Assembly: GCF_900496995.4 (NCBI RefSeq)
Contig: NC_044009.1
Coordinates: forward strand, 54,338,964 to 54,402,963
DNA: 64,000 nt
DNA from: Aquila chrysaetos chrysaetos
Lineage: Eukaryota > Chordata > Aves > Accipitriformes > Accipitridae
Reading direction: 5' to 3'
The notes under the pieces were generated by a model. It saw nothing but the letters and a program-made list of their open reading frames with translations, ran no database searches and had not been told where the DNA came from. Shown here in pieces: positions 14,001 through 25,309 of this stretch. Position 1 is the stretch's first letter. The number at the start of each line of letters is the position of its first letter. A program made the position numbers and the translations under genes.

Positions 14001-16285
14001 ACTTGTTTATGTGTGCTACTTTCAAAATTGATGTGTTTTACAGACTGTAGAACATGAAGGCGATGCCACTAACTGCTACCAGAAACATTTGACATACAGT
14101 GGAAGCTGAAATAACTGTGCAATAGCAATTTGAAGTCTAATGTGTGGGGATTTGTATTAAATTTTGCACTGATTTTTGTAAGTTGGGCAAATGGGTTAGG
14201 ATAACTGAGGTCTGGGATGAAGCTTTGGGATGTAAAAAGTGAAGAAAAAGTGAAGAAAACTTTGCTAACTTGTTGCAAATTTCTGCAGATAACTTTGCAA
14301 CTTTTAAACTACTTTCTCTCTGCCTTGTTTCTAGTTTATTAACCTTGCAAGAACTCTTCAGGCACATATGGAAGATATTGAAAGTAGGTGCTTCCCCTCT
14401 TCCCCTCCCCTCCCATTAGGTCAACTCAAAGTTAAATGAGTACAATCCTCCTTGCCAAGATTCATAATACTGAACTTAAATACTGAAAATTTGACTTTTA
14501 CCCAGCAGTGCTTTTTCCATTATCAGTAGAATTATTCCGAGAGGGAACTGGTTTTAATTCTCCATGATTAATTTCCCAACAGCGTAGGGCTGTTTAGACC
14601 ACAGAAGTGTTTTCTGCAAGTGATAAAAAGATTCCTCAGTATTTACAGTTTGGTTATTGTAATTCTAGTAGTACATCGTTATGGAGTTGGTGGTGACCTT
14701 CAGGTTGTAGCCTTTTACATGAGTCCTAGTAGAAAAGAAATACTTAAAGTTGAATTTCACTGCACTTAAATTACCATACATCTCTTGCCATTTCCTCTTC
14801 TCCCCTTTCTTTTTTTGCTCTCTTCTCCCCTTCCTTTTTTTTGATCCACACACAGTTTTTGGTTGTGTGTATTCCTTGATCAGACCTATCCACTTGAAGA
14901 ATGAAATTTAGCTGTGCCAATTTTGGCAAAGGACTAGCCTACTTTTCACCTAATTGCTTCTTCAGTATGCTTAAATTTAAAACTATATGTTGATTTCTGG
15001 TAAATATATCCTGAATCTAAGTCTAAGTATTATTTCTGGGCATGATGAATAGGCAGTAGAAGGGTAGCTGATCTACCTTTTTTTTTTTTTTTTTTTTTCC
15101 CTAGTGTGCATGTGAATGTCTATCAATAAAGTTTGTGTATGAATTTTCAGTGCATAGGATGTATCTGGAGTATGATAAGGAATGTTGTGTGTGTGTGTAA
15201 GTTTTAGCTCAAGGAACAGATGATTATTTCTGCATTTGAAGCAGACAGTGGTGGACTTGAGTTCAGAATTTATTCCAAAGTTATGTGCATCCTTATTAGA
15301 GTAAAAATTAATCTTAATGAGTGCCATTCTACACAGTAATTTAATCTATATTCGAATCAGGCTTTATCTGACTTGCAGGTGAGGAATACTGAGTTTTAGA
15401 TTTATTACTGGTGCTACTTTAGTTACATTTCTCTTCTAAGAACTGGAGAAGTGAGGAGACAGACCTTGCTTCTTTCTGCATTCAGAGATGGAACAAGTTA
15501 CTCGAGTGTAAATACTTTCTTGACTACAGAGTTTGCTTAAGAGGACAGATTAAATTTCTGTTACGGACAAGCTAATGCTTTACAACCCTATTGTAGATGT
15601 GTGTACTGACTTTTTTTATCATAGTTGACAAGTGTGTATTTGTCTTTTCATTCACCTTGGAACAACAAAATCCTATGCGTATATGGGCTTTATGTTCATT
15701 TTGCATGTGCTGAAAGAATGGGGGTAGAGAGAGGAGCTGCTTCCAAGTAGGCCTGACTTAATTGGATTAAGCAACATATATATATATATATGTGTGTATA
15801 AAAATTTAAGAGCCTTTCTGTTTGTTTAGACTGCTGAACCTTTCTAGATATTATAGTATCCAAATTGTTAACTTTGTGAGTCATTTCTTTCCCTTGTGTT
15901 GGGTGCTGCTGTCATGGATTGAATATATTCTCCTCTGACTACTGTTGGAATTAGCCACTGTAAACACTACGTAAAAGTTGAATCTCTGGCGTAATTAAGT
16001 TTTCTTCCTTTTATTTTGAGGAAGAACAGCAGGAGGACACTGCATTTTGTAATGTAAAGTTTTGATTTGGAAATGGTATGTTTTTCAGACATGAGGTGCA
16101 TTTAAAAATTAAGCTATGTCATTACGCAAGGTTTGGGTGGGTATTACAATGTGCTATTTAATACTATAAAATTACCTTTATTTCTACTACTCATCTTAAA
16201 GTGGTCTAATTTCACAGACCTTTGTCAAAGCTTCTGATTATACTGTGTTGTTCCAACAGCTTCTGAGGATGATTCTGAAGACTGA
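1920..16285 (+). CDS. MARCHF7: MARCHF7 (axotrophin) RING-CH E3 ubiquitin ligase, eight 3' coding exons, 5' partial
   Basis: Joined exons 1920-2091, 4347-4514, 8123-9239, 9501-9670, 10904-11013, 12388-12501, 14335-14383 and 16260-16285 give 641 codons plus stop. Every intron is GT-AG and the phases agree (0, 1, 1, 2, 1, 0, 0, 1). The product follows mammalian MARCHF7: a long Ser/Arg-rich disordered region, the conserved blocks [11 protein letters not shown] and [12 protein letters not shown], then a C4HC3 RING-CH domain (CRIC, CKC, HQEC, CELC). The family transfers ubiquitin from an E2 to substrates; MARCHF7 is a soluble member without the transmembrane pair of most MARCH ligases, and none is seen here. 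About 80 N-terminal residues and the promoter lie left of the window. The last exon ends in TGA after EDDSED, slightly earlier than in mammals. The identification is secure; whether this copy is the functional one is not. Confidence 0.95.
3019..3653 (-). mobile_element. Solo LTR, ERV-L-like family A
   Basis: The + strand runs from TGTTGTGGTTTAACCCC to CCAAAACCAGCACA, the same ends as the LTRs of the provirus at 29.7-37.7 kb. Sense is therefore the minus strand. It contains the family's TTTATATGCTGAGCATG block (minus-strand TATA region) and a TG microsatellite (about 3326-3350). It sits in an intron of MARCHF7 in antisense orientation. No clear target duplication was found. Confidence 0.85.
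4347..4514 (+). CDS. MARCHF7: MARCHF7 exon b
   Basis: The acceptor TTTCTAG ends at 4346 and the donor is the consensus GTATGT at 4515. It encodes the [13 protein letters not shown] to NSDFSSST segment, clearly alignable with the mammalian protein ([11 protein letters not shown]). The last base begins a Tyr codon finished in exon c. Confidence 0.93.
4946..5700 (-). mobile_element. LTR-like element, family D, in MARCHF7 intron
   Basis: It begins TGTCATGACCCGGG on the + strand. Read on the minus strand it has a TATA-like GATAAAAGG near 5484 and an AATAAA near 5045-5050, in the order expected for an LTR. It includes a purine-rich stretch at 5335-5395. The right boundary (near CCCCACCACA) is approximate and no target duplication was seen. 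The recurring + strand start and signal layout support an LTR; the family name is not known to me. Confidence 0.55.
6618..7200 (-). mobile_element. CR1 LINE, 3' end fragment
   Basis: The + strand begins AATCATAGAATTATTTGGGTTGGAAGG, the reverse complement of the CR1 3' tail. Minus-strand reading gives the decayed C-terminal CR1 tail residues ([18 protein letters not shown]) over 6780-7037, then 7007-7190. It is 5' truncated near 7200, as usual for CR1, and sits antisense in a MARCHF7 intron. Confidence 0.9.
8123..9239 (+). CDS. MARCHF7: MARCHF7 exon c (large central exon)
   Basis: A 1117-nt exon between the acceptor CTACAACAG and the donor GTAAAT at 9240. It encodes the disordered Ser/Arg-rich centre ([37 protein letters not shown]) and the conserved [12 protein letters not shown] and [12 protein letters not shown] blocks just before the RING-CH domain. 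There are no internal stops or frameshifts. The long open reading frame extends 88 bases left of the acceptor by chance; alignment to the family places the true exon start at 8123. Confidence 0.95.
9501..9670 (+). CDS. MARCHF7: MARCHF7 exon d (first part of RING-CH)
   Basis: The acceptor CTATTCAG ends at 9500 and the donor GTAAAG begins at 9671. It carries the first six metal ligands of the C4HC3 finger: CRIC, then CKC, then His and Cys in [11 protein letters not shown]. The spacing between CKC and His is seven residues, as in RING-CH domains. Confidence 0.95.
10070..10101 (+). repeat. (TTTG)n microsatellite
   Basis: About eight uninterrupted TTTG units in the MARCHF7 intron between exons d and e. 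Confidence 0.9.
10904..11013 (+). CDS. MARCHF7: MARCHF7 exon e (end of RING-CH)
   Basis: The acceptor CCCCACCAG ends at 10903 and the donor GTTAGT begins at 11014. It supplies the last two zinc ligands (CELC) and the conserved [19 protein letters not shown] segment. Confidence 0.94.
12388..12501 (+). CDS. MARCHF7: MARCHF7 exon f
   Basis: The acceptor CCTTTAAG ends at 12387 and the donor GTAAGT begins at 12502. It encodes the conserved helical segment [19 protein letters not shown]. This is moderately hydrophobic but short of a convincing membrane span. Confidence 0.94.
14335..14383 (+). CDS. MARCHF7: MARCHF7 exon g
   Basis: A 49-nt exon with acceptor TTGTTTCTAG ending at 14334 and donor GTAGGT at 14384. 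It encodes [16 protein letters not shown], as in mammals, with one base carried over to the terminal exon. Confidence 0.93.
15078..15098 (+). repeat. Poly-T tract
   Basis: A run of 21 T in the last MARCHF7 intron. A TA/TG microsatellite follows at about 15776-15798. Confidence 0.85.
16260..16285 (+). CDS. MARCHF7: MARCHF7 terminal coding exon with early stop
   Basis: After the acceptor TTCCAACAG (ends 16259) the frame reads the acidic tail SEDDSED and stops at TGA 16283-16285. The mammalian tail continues about ten more residues. In the frame that starts at 16284, codons for Arg-Thr-Phe appear at 16293-16301, like the mammalian tail. This suggests a one-base indel relative to the ancestral frame, either real or a sequencing error. 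Upstream function is unlikely to be affected. Confidence 0.85.
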
Positions 16286-17890
16286 TGCGGGTAGAACTTT
16301 CATACTGCAAGAGATAAATGGAATTGCTGCAGAATTGTTGAACTGGCAAGAACAACTTCAACATGCATTTTTTTTCCTCTCCTTAGTAAAAAGCGCATTG
16401 AATATTACTGTAGTTTTTGAAGCGTTGTTGAATTCAAAATCAACTGCTGCACAGTGGAACTCAGTGGACTTGAGAACTACTCAGCATGTGTGAGGGTTAG
16501 ATACACATAAAGCAACTTCCCTTTTTAAATGATGAGGATGATGTGCTTTGTTTTGGAAGACATCAGATTTTGAATATTCAAGGAAGCTATTATCTCCCTT
16601 TATGTTTCCTTCTTACTGTAGTCAGATTTCTGGTTTTGTCTTATCAAGTTTTGCTCCTCTACTGGCACTAAGTGGTTATAGTGGGTTTCAGGGTGAGGGT
16701 GGGCAGGGAGGGTGGGAATGTCCATGTACTTAAATAGGTTTTGTTTGGATTTTTTTAAATGCCTCTGCTGCCACATCATATAATAACTGATTGCTTCCAG
16801 TGTTAATGAATGAACAGGAGGATGAGCAAGATACTGTAGAGATTGTTTGGGTTTTGGTTTATTTGAAGATTATTATTTAACTCAAAAAGCAATAAGAACT
16901 TGCAGTGGTCTTCTAATACTTAGTGTTAGTGATGGCTTTTTTATGTACTGGTTTGGGAATTGGAGATTATATTTGATATTATGTGGCTGTTCCATTATGG
17001 AATATTGCAGGTGTAAACTCTTGCATTTCAGCATTCCTGGCAGATATGCAACTTGATAAAGACCTAAGGTTGTTTAGTTTAATTAGACTTTTTTAGATCC
17101 CACCTTCACTGTTCAAAGCACTGGTTATCAATGTGTTTTCTAGTGTTGTCACTTCTTTATAAATAAAGACGATAGAGGTATCCATCTCTACTGGTATTGT
17201 CCATTTTATTTAAACATGGATATCTACCAGAACTTACACTTGAAAACTTAGAAAGCTATAGTCTGTGGTATATCTTTACTAATGTTTGTAAATTCTTATG
17301 CAGATATTTAAGATTGTTTCTGACCATTTTGGATTGAAATGCTTTATATGAATGGTGGTACAATAAATTGTCATACATGTATTGGAATTGTATTTGCTAT
17401 AAATATTTATGTTAGCTTTTTTAATTACTACAGTAACAATGTATCTGCAAAGAGTGCAGTATGTTGAAATACCTTGAGTTTAGTTTGTTGTTACAGTATG
17501 TAAAACTAACTTGTGCAGAAGAAAGGATGTGCCTTAACAGCTGAAATGAACTCATGTGATTTTAAGAGTTAACTTTGCTAGCATTACATGAGATGGCCTG
17601 TCATCTGTAAGACTTGAAAGAAAATGGAACGCTAAGGAAATTGCACATTTCTGTGCTCATTCTGGTAACCTTAGTCATTGGGTATTCAGTGCCAACACTC
17701 AGAAGTATCATTCCAAGAATTAGTTGAAATACAGCTCTCTTTCAGACATTCATTTGAAAAGTGAAGGTCCAGGCATACGTGAAAATATTTCTAACTCACT
17801 TCTGAAGAAAGTGAATTCAGGTTTGTAATAAAAGTTCAATGTTTAATCCTTTCTGATTTAGTTGGTATAGCTTAATAAAACATCATATAC
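16286..17890 (+). other. MARCHF7: Probable MARCHF7 3' untranslated region
   Basis: AT-rich sequence after the stop codon with no supported ORF or repeat. Canonical poly(A) signals AATAAA occur at 17162-17167 and 17362-17367, with a further AATAAA near 17873, so the transcript probably ends between about 17.2 and 17.9 kb. The exact end needs RNA data. Confidence 0.6.
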
Positions 17891-19224
17891 AGTGAAGCAG
17901 ACAGTATTTCATATGCACTCAATACATTTAGAGTTATAAGCGTGAGTTCTGATAGCCTAATAAATTGATGACTTGAAGGATATTTTTAAAATTTTTTTCT
18001 TACCTCCGTCCAAATAAATAGCATTCCATGAAGGTGAGCAATTTAAGTAGCTGCAGTTCCATGTACAAATTTGGTTCAAGTGAATTGTCACTTTGTTGTC
18101 CTGCAGTCTTGCTGAGCTCCAGCGTGAATGAAGGGGTGACATGAGGGAATATTGTGGAATCAGTGAAGAGCAGAGGGTCTGAATGTGTCAGCTGGGAAGA
18201 ATGCTACTGCGAGCCCCAGCTGCCTCCCCGAGGAGAGCTCTGCCTTGCAACCCAGACCCGCCCGAGCTATGGAAGGGTAGAGGCTGGGAGCAGCCAGGAT
18301 TTGTTGTCTTCCATATACCTGTGCTGTGAGATCTCTGTCCCTGGGAGCGTCTGTCTGTGCAAACTTTTGTGGATCCATGCAAGTGTATTTGTGTCAGCAC
18401 AAAGCATATATGTGTTCATGCAAGCGTCTGTGCAAGCATGCATTTGTCTTGTCTGCTGGTGCTGTCTTGTGCCTGCACCATGTTTTTTCCGGGGGTTTAG
18501 GGACACAGGGAATGGCCATAGCTTGTTGCTGGTTCTAGCTGTTCCCAGGTGTACCTGATCCTCAGTGGTGGTCCCACGTCTCCCCAGTGAGGCCAGCGAT
18601 GACAGATCCAGGTGTGGATGGCCTCATGCTGATGGGAATAAGCTGCAGAGTTGAGTGCCTCATCTCATACTGGGGCCAGTTGAGAGCTGCGGGGTTGACA
18701 GGGCCCAGAGGTGTTACTCAGTGCCATTGTGAGTCCTTAGGGCTGTGGCTCTCTCAGATATCCTTGGCACCCTCAGATGGAGGTGCTTGCAGGCATCCAT
18801 CCTGGGGTTCTGCAGCTGCTTCTGTGTTGAGGGTGAGGGAGAGAGTATGTTTTTCCATGTCACAATTCTGACTTTTGCTACTGTGTGTATACTAGTATTT
18901 TGTTGTGTGCCACCTCATCTTCCAGGTTGCTTGTGCTGCACTGAGCTGTATTGTTTCAAATGCCCTTCATCTTGTGCATTGTTAGGCTTTTCCCAAACCT
19001 GGCCATGGTTCTGGCTTTTCTGCCACTCTTTCATTATGAGGAAGTGACTTCAGGCTTGATACCACTCTCTTTGGACAAGTGTCTTACATAGGAGATCTAG
19101 AAAGATGCTGGAACAGCAAAGGATGAGCAGTGTCAGCTTTCAGTGAGCTTAATGAGCTCAGAAGAACAGAAAAGCCTGGAGTTCTGGGTCATCTAGCATG
19201 TAATAAGGTAGTACTGGAGTTGGA
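17891..19224. other. Intergenic stretch, nothing recognised
   Basis: Moderately GC sequence with several overlapping ORFs on both strands (for example 18154-18558) that lack family resemblance. A short region at 18340-18450 repeats TGTGCAAGC-like words. No gene is called. Confidence 0.5.
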
Positions 19225-19325
19225 AGGGTAGGGGTTTAATTCTAGCTATGGTATCTGTTTTCAGGCAGTTGGACTAGATGATTGTTGGAGGCTGCTTCCC
19301 AACTGAACTATTCCATTCTAGAGTC
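19225..19325 (+). mobile_element. CR1 LINE 3' end remnant
   Basis: Contains GGACTAGATGATTGTTGGAGG followed by a degraded CCATTCTAGAG tail, characteristic of the CR1 3' terminus on the + strand. Only about 100 bases are recognisable. Confidence 0.7.
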
Positions 19326-19719
19326 AGGTGGGTTATGTGTGTGGAATTGTGCGTGCTTCTTGTTTGGAAAATGAAGGGGGGTGTTCCCTGTGAGTCACTG
19401 TGGGTGCTTGATAGCTATGTGGTACAACTGGTGCAATGTTGAAATCTTGGGACCTCTAGTAAAGGAAGTGGGTGCAGGCTTTGTTGTTGGTTTTCTGCAT
19501 ATGTATGTAACTTTGTGTGTCTGCGATAGGTCGGTGGCTTGAGAATGGAATTGGATAGGAGACTGCAATGTATTTCTATGTCACAGAAAATTACTTGCAG
19601 TCTTGGCTTTTTTTGCAGTCCGAGCACTCGAGAAGAATTGTCAGCCGAGGCTGGCTGAAGGAGTTCCCGAGTTGTGCCTTTGATTTCCAGCAAATGTGGA
19701 AGTGGGTAAATACAAAGAA

Positions 19720-20037
19720 TGGACTTGGGACTGCCCCATTTGCCACTCTTTCCCCTCACACTCCCTGTGTTTGCCTTCCAGTGCATTGCAGAGCCCTCTA
19801 TTGGCCCGTCAGTCCCTTCAGATGTCCTCGAATGTTTCACTCAGATTCCCTTGTTATCACTCCATTTTCCTTTCCATTTCCCCAAATCCCTCTGTTTGCA
19901 TTGCAGTCTCCGTAGAGACTTCATTTTCCCTCTGACCCCTTCGAAAGCCCTCCAGCGGTCTTTTGGTGCACCCCACACAGTCCTCCAATTGCCTTTTGGT
20001 TCCCTCAGTACCCCTCAATTTGCTTTTTGGTGCAAAT
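19720..20037 (+). repeat. Degenerate CCCTCC/TTTGCC minisatellite, first block
   Basis: Repeated words such as AGAGCCCTC, CCATTTGCC and CCTTTTGGTGCACCCC recur every roughly 30-40 bases. The same family continues at 20385-20905, 25040-25310, 26150-26300 and 26960-27600. The ORFs across it are by-products of the repeat. Confidence 0.65.
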
Positions 20038-20385
20038 TCCTCCTTCTTCGCTCAGCTTTATATACTGAGCATGACATCATGTGGTCTGGAATATCCCTAT
20101 GGTCATTTGGGGTCAGCTGTTCCAGCTGTGTCCCCTCCCAACTTCTTGTGCCCACCCAGCCTACTCCCTGATGGGGTGGGGTGAGAAGCAGAAAAGGCCT
20201 TGGCTCTGTGTAAGCACTGCTCAGCAGTAACGAAAACATCTCGGCATTACCAACACTGTTTTCAGCACATATCCTTAACTCTATTGCAGCCAAAACCAGC
20301 ACATTCTCCACCCCTTATTCCATACCATTTACATCATGCTCAGGTATCACACTGTCCAATACATCTTCATTGTGGCCTCCATTAT
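20038..20385 (-). mobile_element. ERV-L-like family A 3' LTR fragment with polypurine tract
   Basis: The + strand has the family blocks TTTATATACTGAGCATGAC and AACTTCTTGTGCCC, ending in CCAAAACCAGCACA at 20303. The next bases (TTCTCCACCCCTTA) correspond on the minus strand to the polypurine tract seen beside the 3' LTR at 30.3 kb. It is a truncated LTR plus about 80 bases of internal sequence, inserted in the minisatellite. Confidence 0.8.
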
Positions 20386-20905
20386 GCGCCACAGCCCTCC
20401 ATTAGAATTCAGACCCCCTCAGGGCTACTTCATTGTCCTTATAGTCTGCCAAAGAGCCCTTTTCTTTGCCTCTGTTGCACCCCAGACGCCTTTGCTTGTG
20501 CTCTGATATCTTCAGGCCACCTTCACGTGCTGTCACTCCCATCAGGATTCCCGCTTTTTGTTTTCTAGAGGACCCCCTCTCATTGATCCTTGGATCCCTT
20601 TCAGGATCCTTCCATTTTAGTGTTCCCTAGATCCCGCTGGTTGTCATCTAGTTCCTCCAGGGCCTGTTGATTTGCCACCCTGTCTTCTCATGACTCATCT
20701 GTCCTCCTTGTACCAGGGCCTTCTGTTCCTCTGGTGTCCTCCAATTCCCTTATTACCTCTCTATTTGCCTTTCTGTCATATGTCCCACTGTTGCCCTTCT
20801 GCATGCCCTAGAGCCTTCTGTTTGCCACGAGGATCCTCCATCTGCCCTTCAAACTCTTCAGGACCCCTCCATTGCTCATTTGGTATGCCTTAGAGCCCTC
20901 CAATT
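20386..20905 (+). repeat. Degenerate CCCTCC/TTTGCC minisatellite, second block
   Basis: Continuation of the family on the other side of the LTR fragment, with recurring CCCTCCA, TTTGCC and CCTTCTG words. No coding function is supported. Confidence 0.65.
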
Positions 20906-20909
20906 CATC

Positions 20910-21372
20910 GAATGGCAGAATGGTTGAGGGTGTTCAGGATCATGAGTCCAAACATCACCACCACCGGCCCCCACGCATACACACGTACTGCTTAAAGCTG
21001 TCAAGTGGAGCAGGTTGCTCAGGACCATGCCCAGTCAGGTTTTTAATATCTCCAAGGGTGGAAAATCTGCAGCTTCTCTGGGTAACCTGTTCCACTGTTT
21101 AACCATGCTCACAATAAAAAAAAAAAAAAAAAAGATTTTTTCATGTTTAAGTGGCATTTCTTGTATGTCACCTTGTGTCCGTTGTCTTTTCTTCTGTTGC
21201 TGGGCACCACTGAGAAGAGTCTGGCTCCATCTTCTTTACTTCTCCCATCAGGTACTGATGTACATTGATAGGATTCACCCCACCCCTCCCCGAGCCTTCT
21301 CTTCACGAGGCTAAGCAATCTCAGCTCTTTGAGCCTCTCCTCATACGATGCCCCAATCCCTCAGTCATTTTA
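20910..21372 (-). mobile_element. CR1 LINE fragment
   Basis: The + strand shows a decayed CR1 3' region in reverse complement: AATGGCAGAATGGTTGAGG, GGTAACCTGTTCCACTG, then an A-run at 21115-21133, then CTCAGCTCTTTGAGCCTCTCC. It parallels the copy at 6.6-7.2 kb in the same order, so it is on the minus strand. Confidence 0.8.
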
Positions 21373-22089
21373 GTGCATGCATGATTTTAACTATGAAGAT
21401 AATAGAGATAAAATATTTGTATAAACATAATGATTATACAGCTAATGGAAAACTAGTTTTGTACACTGTGAGTGAAAATCAGTACCACAAGTGCAAAATT
21501 TCTTCCCCCACTGTCAATATAACGGTGTCCATGATGAATGGAGGGACTGGGAGGGGGGATGGGGCAGGACAAGGCAGCTCAAGGGTTTGTTGCATCTCCA
21601 AATACCTGTGAGGGCTTGCTAAATTTGTGGCACATTCCTTTGTAGAGTCAGGTACTCTGTGATGACTTGATGCTGATTTTGCATTGCCTGGTGTCCTGAT
21701 AGAGGGTTCCAAGTTCCTATTGTGATTTGGTCTTTCTGAGGTGGAGAAAAAGGGTAGGAGGACAGGGACTTTGGACTGCTAAGGGCTGCTTCATTCAAGC
21801 TTGTTTTCTCTACTGACCTGACTGCTCCGAGCTTCGTTCCCCAATCCTTGCACATGTGTCCTTTCTCAGGCTGCCAAGATGTCATGAAAGCCCCTTCTGC
21901 TGCCTTTCTGTGAGTGCCTTCCAGAGATGTGTGGCTGGAGACATAGTTCTTCCCCGGAGACCCTCAGTTCATCTGTTTAAATAATACCTATATCCTAAAG
22001 AAGCTGCTACTGTTAAATGGTTAAAGAATATTTAGAATGAGGTGCTTTGCAAGTAATTAAGCCCATATAATTCTCCATTTTGCCTTGTT

Positions 22090-22188
22090 AGGAAGGCCGA
22101 TGGAAAACCTTGGCAAATGATGGTGGATTACCGCCAGATAGGCAAGTTCACCCAGATGATGGCTCTTATTGCAGCAAGCATACTTTAA
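22090..22188 (+). pseudogene. Retroviral reverse transcriptase remnant
   Basis: The 32-codon stretch contains KADGKPW and MMVDYRQI, the fingers-domain words that precede the first catalytic motif of retroviral RT, and is closed by TAA. It is flanked by AG and GT, so it could be mistaken for an exon. Nothing else of pol was recognised around it, although 23.8-24.3 kb may be LTR. Which retroviral class it came from is unclear. Confidence 0.6.
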
Positions 22189-22199
22189 GAGTATTGGTA

Positions 22200-25039
22200 A
22201 GTTATGAACAGAACACGTGATTTTCAGTTACAGATCTGTTTCTTTGCCTTCACGCTAACTGAAGAACCAGTCTACAGGTTTGCTTGTATGTTTAGAGACA
22301 AACACCTTTACTCAGGTAAAGGGGTTTCACAACACACTTGCAGTAACGCATGGTCACGTTCAAAAAATGTTAGAAAAGCTGTTTCCAGAGAATAAAGAAA
22401 AGATGTGGTCTTATGGATGATATTCTAGTGGCCAGAGATACAGAGAGCATTATAAGGCTGAAGCTGTAGGCTTTAGGTGAGTGATGTGTGTGCCAGAGGC
22501 AGTGCAAATCTCAGTGATGTGCCAAGTAGTTAGGTAGCTTGATCTACAAATAGTCATCATGTGAGTAGCATGCTAAAAAACATCTGTTCTACATCATAAA
22601 AAAACTCAGCCAACAACAAACAAAAAACATTTCCCCAGCTGCAGTGTTCCACCCTTGTTCTGGCTACTCTGTGAGGCATTTTCCAGTTAGTCTTGAGGGT
22701 TGAATTTACTGGCTGGAGGAAGGGGTTTTTGAGGTGCTGTTCATGACTGCAGGAGGAAAATTACCAGTTGTTACAGATGTTTCTTTGTCTCTCAGTAGGT
22801 TCTGCTTTCCTTAAGGAAAGGCTGGTTGCTGGTAATAAATGTGATTGGCTCTGGATGTTTGCCTGTGGAGCTGGGAGGTCCCCAAAAAAATTATCTTAAT
22901 TGTCCCTAATGCAGATGAATTAGGGCTTGCGGTGTTGCAGGTAGGTTCAGTGGGAGTGCATTCTGCTGCATGTCTTCCTTGGAAACTTTTAAAGCTGTGG
23001 GCAAAAAATTCCTCAGGTTCTCTTTACTGTTTTCTTGCTCGTACGTGCTTTGGTGTTTCTTACTTGAAACTGAGAGTTCAGAGTCTTTCACTTATGGTTT
23101 ATATTTTAGAGTTTGTAGCTGAGGATTGCTTACTCAGAGGCTATAGTTTCTTTTGTGAGGTGCAGTATATGTCAGTGTTTATAGTTTATGCATTTATTGA
23201 TCACACATCAAGAGTTTAAAATCTATCATCATCCATAAACTCTAAATCCCCAACAACCATTTTAAGTTTAGAACTTAGATTCAGGATTGATGACTTACAA
23301 AAATGGAAATGTCTAAATCCTATGATAATAGACTGTACACCCTGAACTCAAAACACTAGACTGTGAACCCTTCTGTGTGGTTTGTAACCTTCTCCTGTGC
23401 AAACCAGGGTTCAGCTCTGTGCTCTCATCTAGGGTCTGGATTTGAAATGGTACAGCTACCTCACACAAAGTCAGACTGCTAAGGTGACGAGTGAGCTGAG
23501 AGCTATGAAAATTTCTTGCGGGGCTTTATTCCAGAGGTAGGGCAGAAGTACAGACAGACAGGTGAAATCAGAGCTTTTCCTCTCAAATACCAGAGCTGAA
23601 TCCTATCCCTGAAGGAAAAAGGGCATGGGTTTGACAGCTACCTAAGTTTCTTGCCTCATCAAGGGCAGGAGCAAGAGGCGATCCTTCCCTACTGGACTGA
23701 TGAACAGTGGAATGGCTCCTCAGGTGTCACAGGGGAAGGGGGAGCATGCTGGCACTGAGCCATGTGATACACTCACTCCTGGGTGTAATTTATGTGCATT
23801 AGTTAATAAACAATTGTTTTATTCTTTCAAGTCATGTCCATATGATGGAGCTGCCACAAAGGTGACCCAGTAGACATACTGACAAAGAAAGATATCCTCC
23901 CAAGATGCCCCTGATAAGTTCAGCTGAAACATCCTTGATGAGAAGTAGTCGGCAGGACAAAAAAAAACTTGATGGGTGCAGGACAAAGAAACTGTGATAA
24001 TGAACTGACTGTCTAGGACAACAGGAGTCAGCAACAACGATTCCAGGAACTAATGTCCTACACCCACTTACGTATTCACACCAGAAAGTTATAAAAAGTA
24101 ACTTGCTACCTACCCAAAATGAGCTTCTCAGCCTGAGCTTCCTTGCGTGAAATCTACTGGACAGACTGGACCCTCGCCAGGGACGCATGGCTGGCTCCAG
24201 ACTCCACGATACAGACCATCTTTGAAGTGAGACTTTTCTGTTGTTGTCAATTAGCCTCGCTCCTAGAGGCGTTTGGTGAGTGTCATACCAGTCATGCCTC
24301 ACATAATATATTTATAGGCATGCACATAGGTAAAGGTTTATAAATGTATACTTGGTTCACTAGTTAGAATTCTGTACTATCAAGTAATACACATATATGT
24401 GCTTTGCTCTTGTAATATATATATACTTGCTTTCCTAGTGGTAATTTTGTAGTGACTTGTAGTCTGTGTATATATATACACCCACTATACATACTAATTT
24501 ATATACATATATATATATATATTTGGTTTTAATAGTAGTTTTGTAGTAATTCATAATAAATTCTCAGAAACCCAGATGTCCACAGCCTTGTGTATTGCAG
24601 AATTCTGAGAACCCCATGGTCATGATCTTTACACACCTGCAGGTCAGGTAACCCTCACAGGTCGTGATCATGACTGCTATACCGTGTCCCTTAGCGCTCT
24701 GTAAAAAGTGCCTCAACGCAGTGCTCCAGGGAGGAGGTTACAAATCATGTCTGAGAGGGTGGGGACCAGTCCCAAGGGCTCTTGGACCACTTAAAGGTTC
24801 CTCAGTGTTCCAGGACAAGCCCAGTGCTGTTTACAGGGCTGCAGGGGATTTTTCTCGCAGTGCCATCGACACTCGGGTGTTAGAAACGCCTTGCATCATC
24901 CTGGGAGCAGCCAGGGTTCCTCCACTGCTGTGCCCTAAGGTTGCCTCTGGGTTTGCCATCAGCATCCCGAGATGTTCTTGGTGTTTCTGGTGGCAAGGGG
25001 GGGGGGTGCCTTTGCTGGCAGGGGTGGGAGATGGAGTTT
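22200..25039. other. Intergenic, with a possible LTR remnant and AT microsatellites
   Basis: The stretch at about 23.8-24.35 kb has a TATA-like GTTATAAAAAG near 24089 and no supported ORF; it may be an LTR, but ends and target duplication were not found. TA-rich microsatellites lie at about 24414-24424 and 24468-24521. No gene is recognised. Confidence 0.35.
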
Positions 25040-25309
25040 GCACGATGATAGCTGACTTCCCCTTGGTCCCGCTGAGCCCCCCTGCATGCGCTAGGAGCCC
25101 TTTGGTGTGTGCCAAGGCCCTCCATTTGCTTTTCCTTGCTCCCAGAGCCATCCATTTGCCCCATCACCCCATAGTGTTCCCACCCCCCACCCCCTTTTGT
25201 TGCACTGCTGGGCTCTCCATTTGTTCTCTTGTCCGCTTAATACTACTTCTCCTTCCCATTTGTGCACTCCAGGGTACTCTCTTTAGCTTTCAGCAAGCTG
25301 TTCTCGGGA

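Noticed and set aside
18154-18558. Cys-rich 134-codon ORF
   Set aside because: Opposing frames are also open; no signal or family motif; downstream of MARCHF7 with no supported splice pattern.
22090-22199. Apparent coding exon with flanking AG and GT
   Set aside because: Residues match a retroviral RT block rather than a host gene, and no adjoining exons were found.
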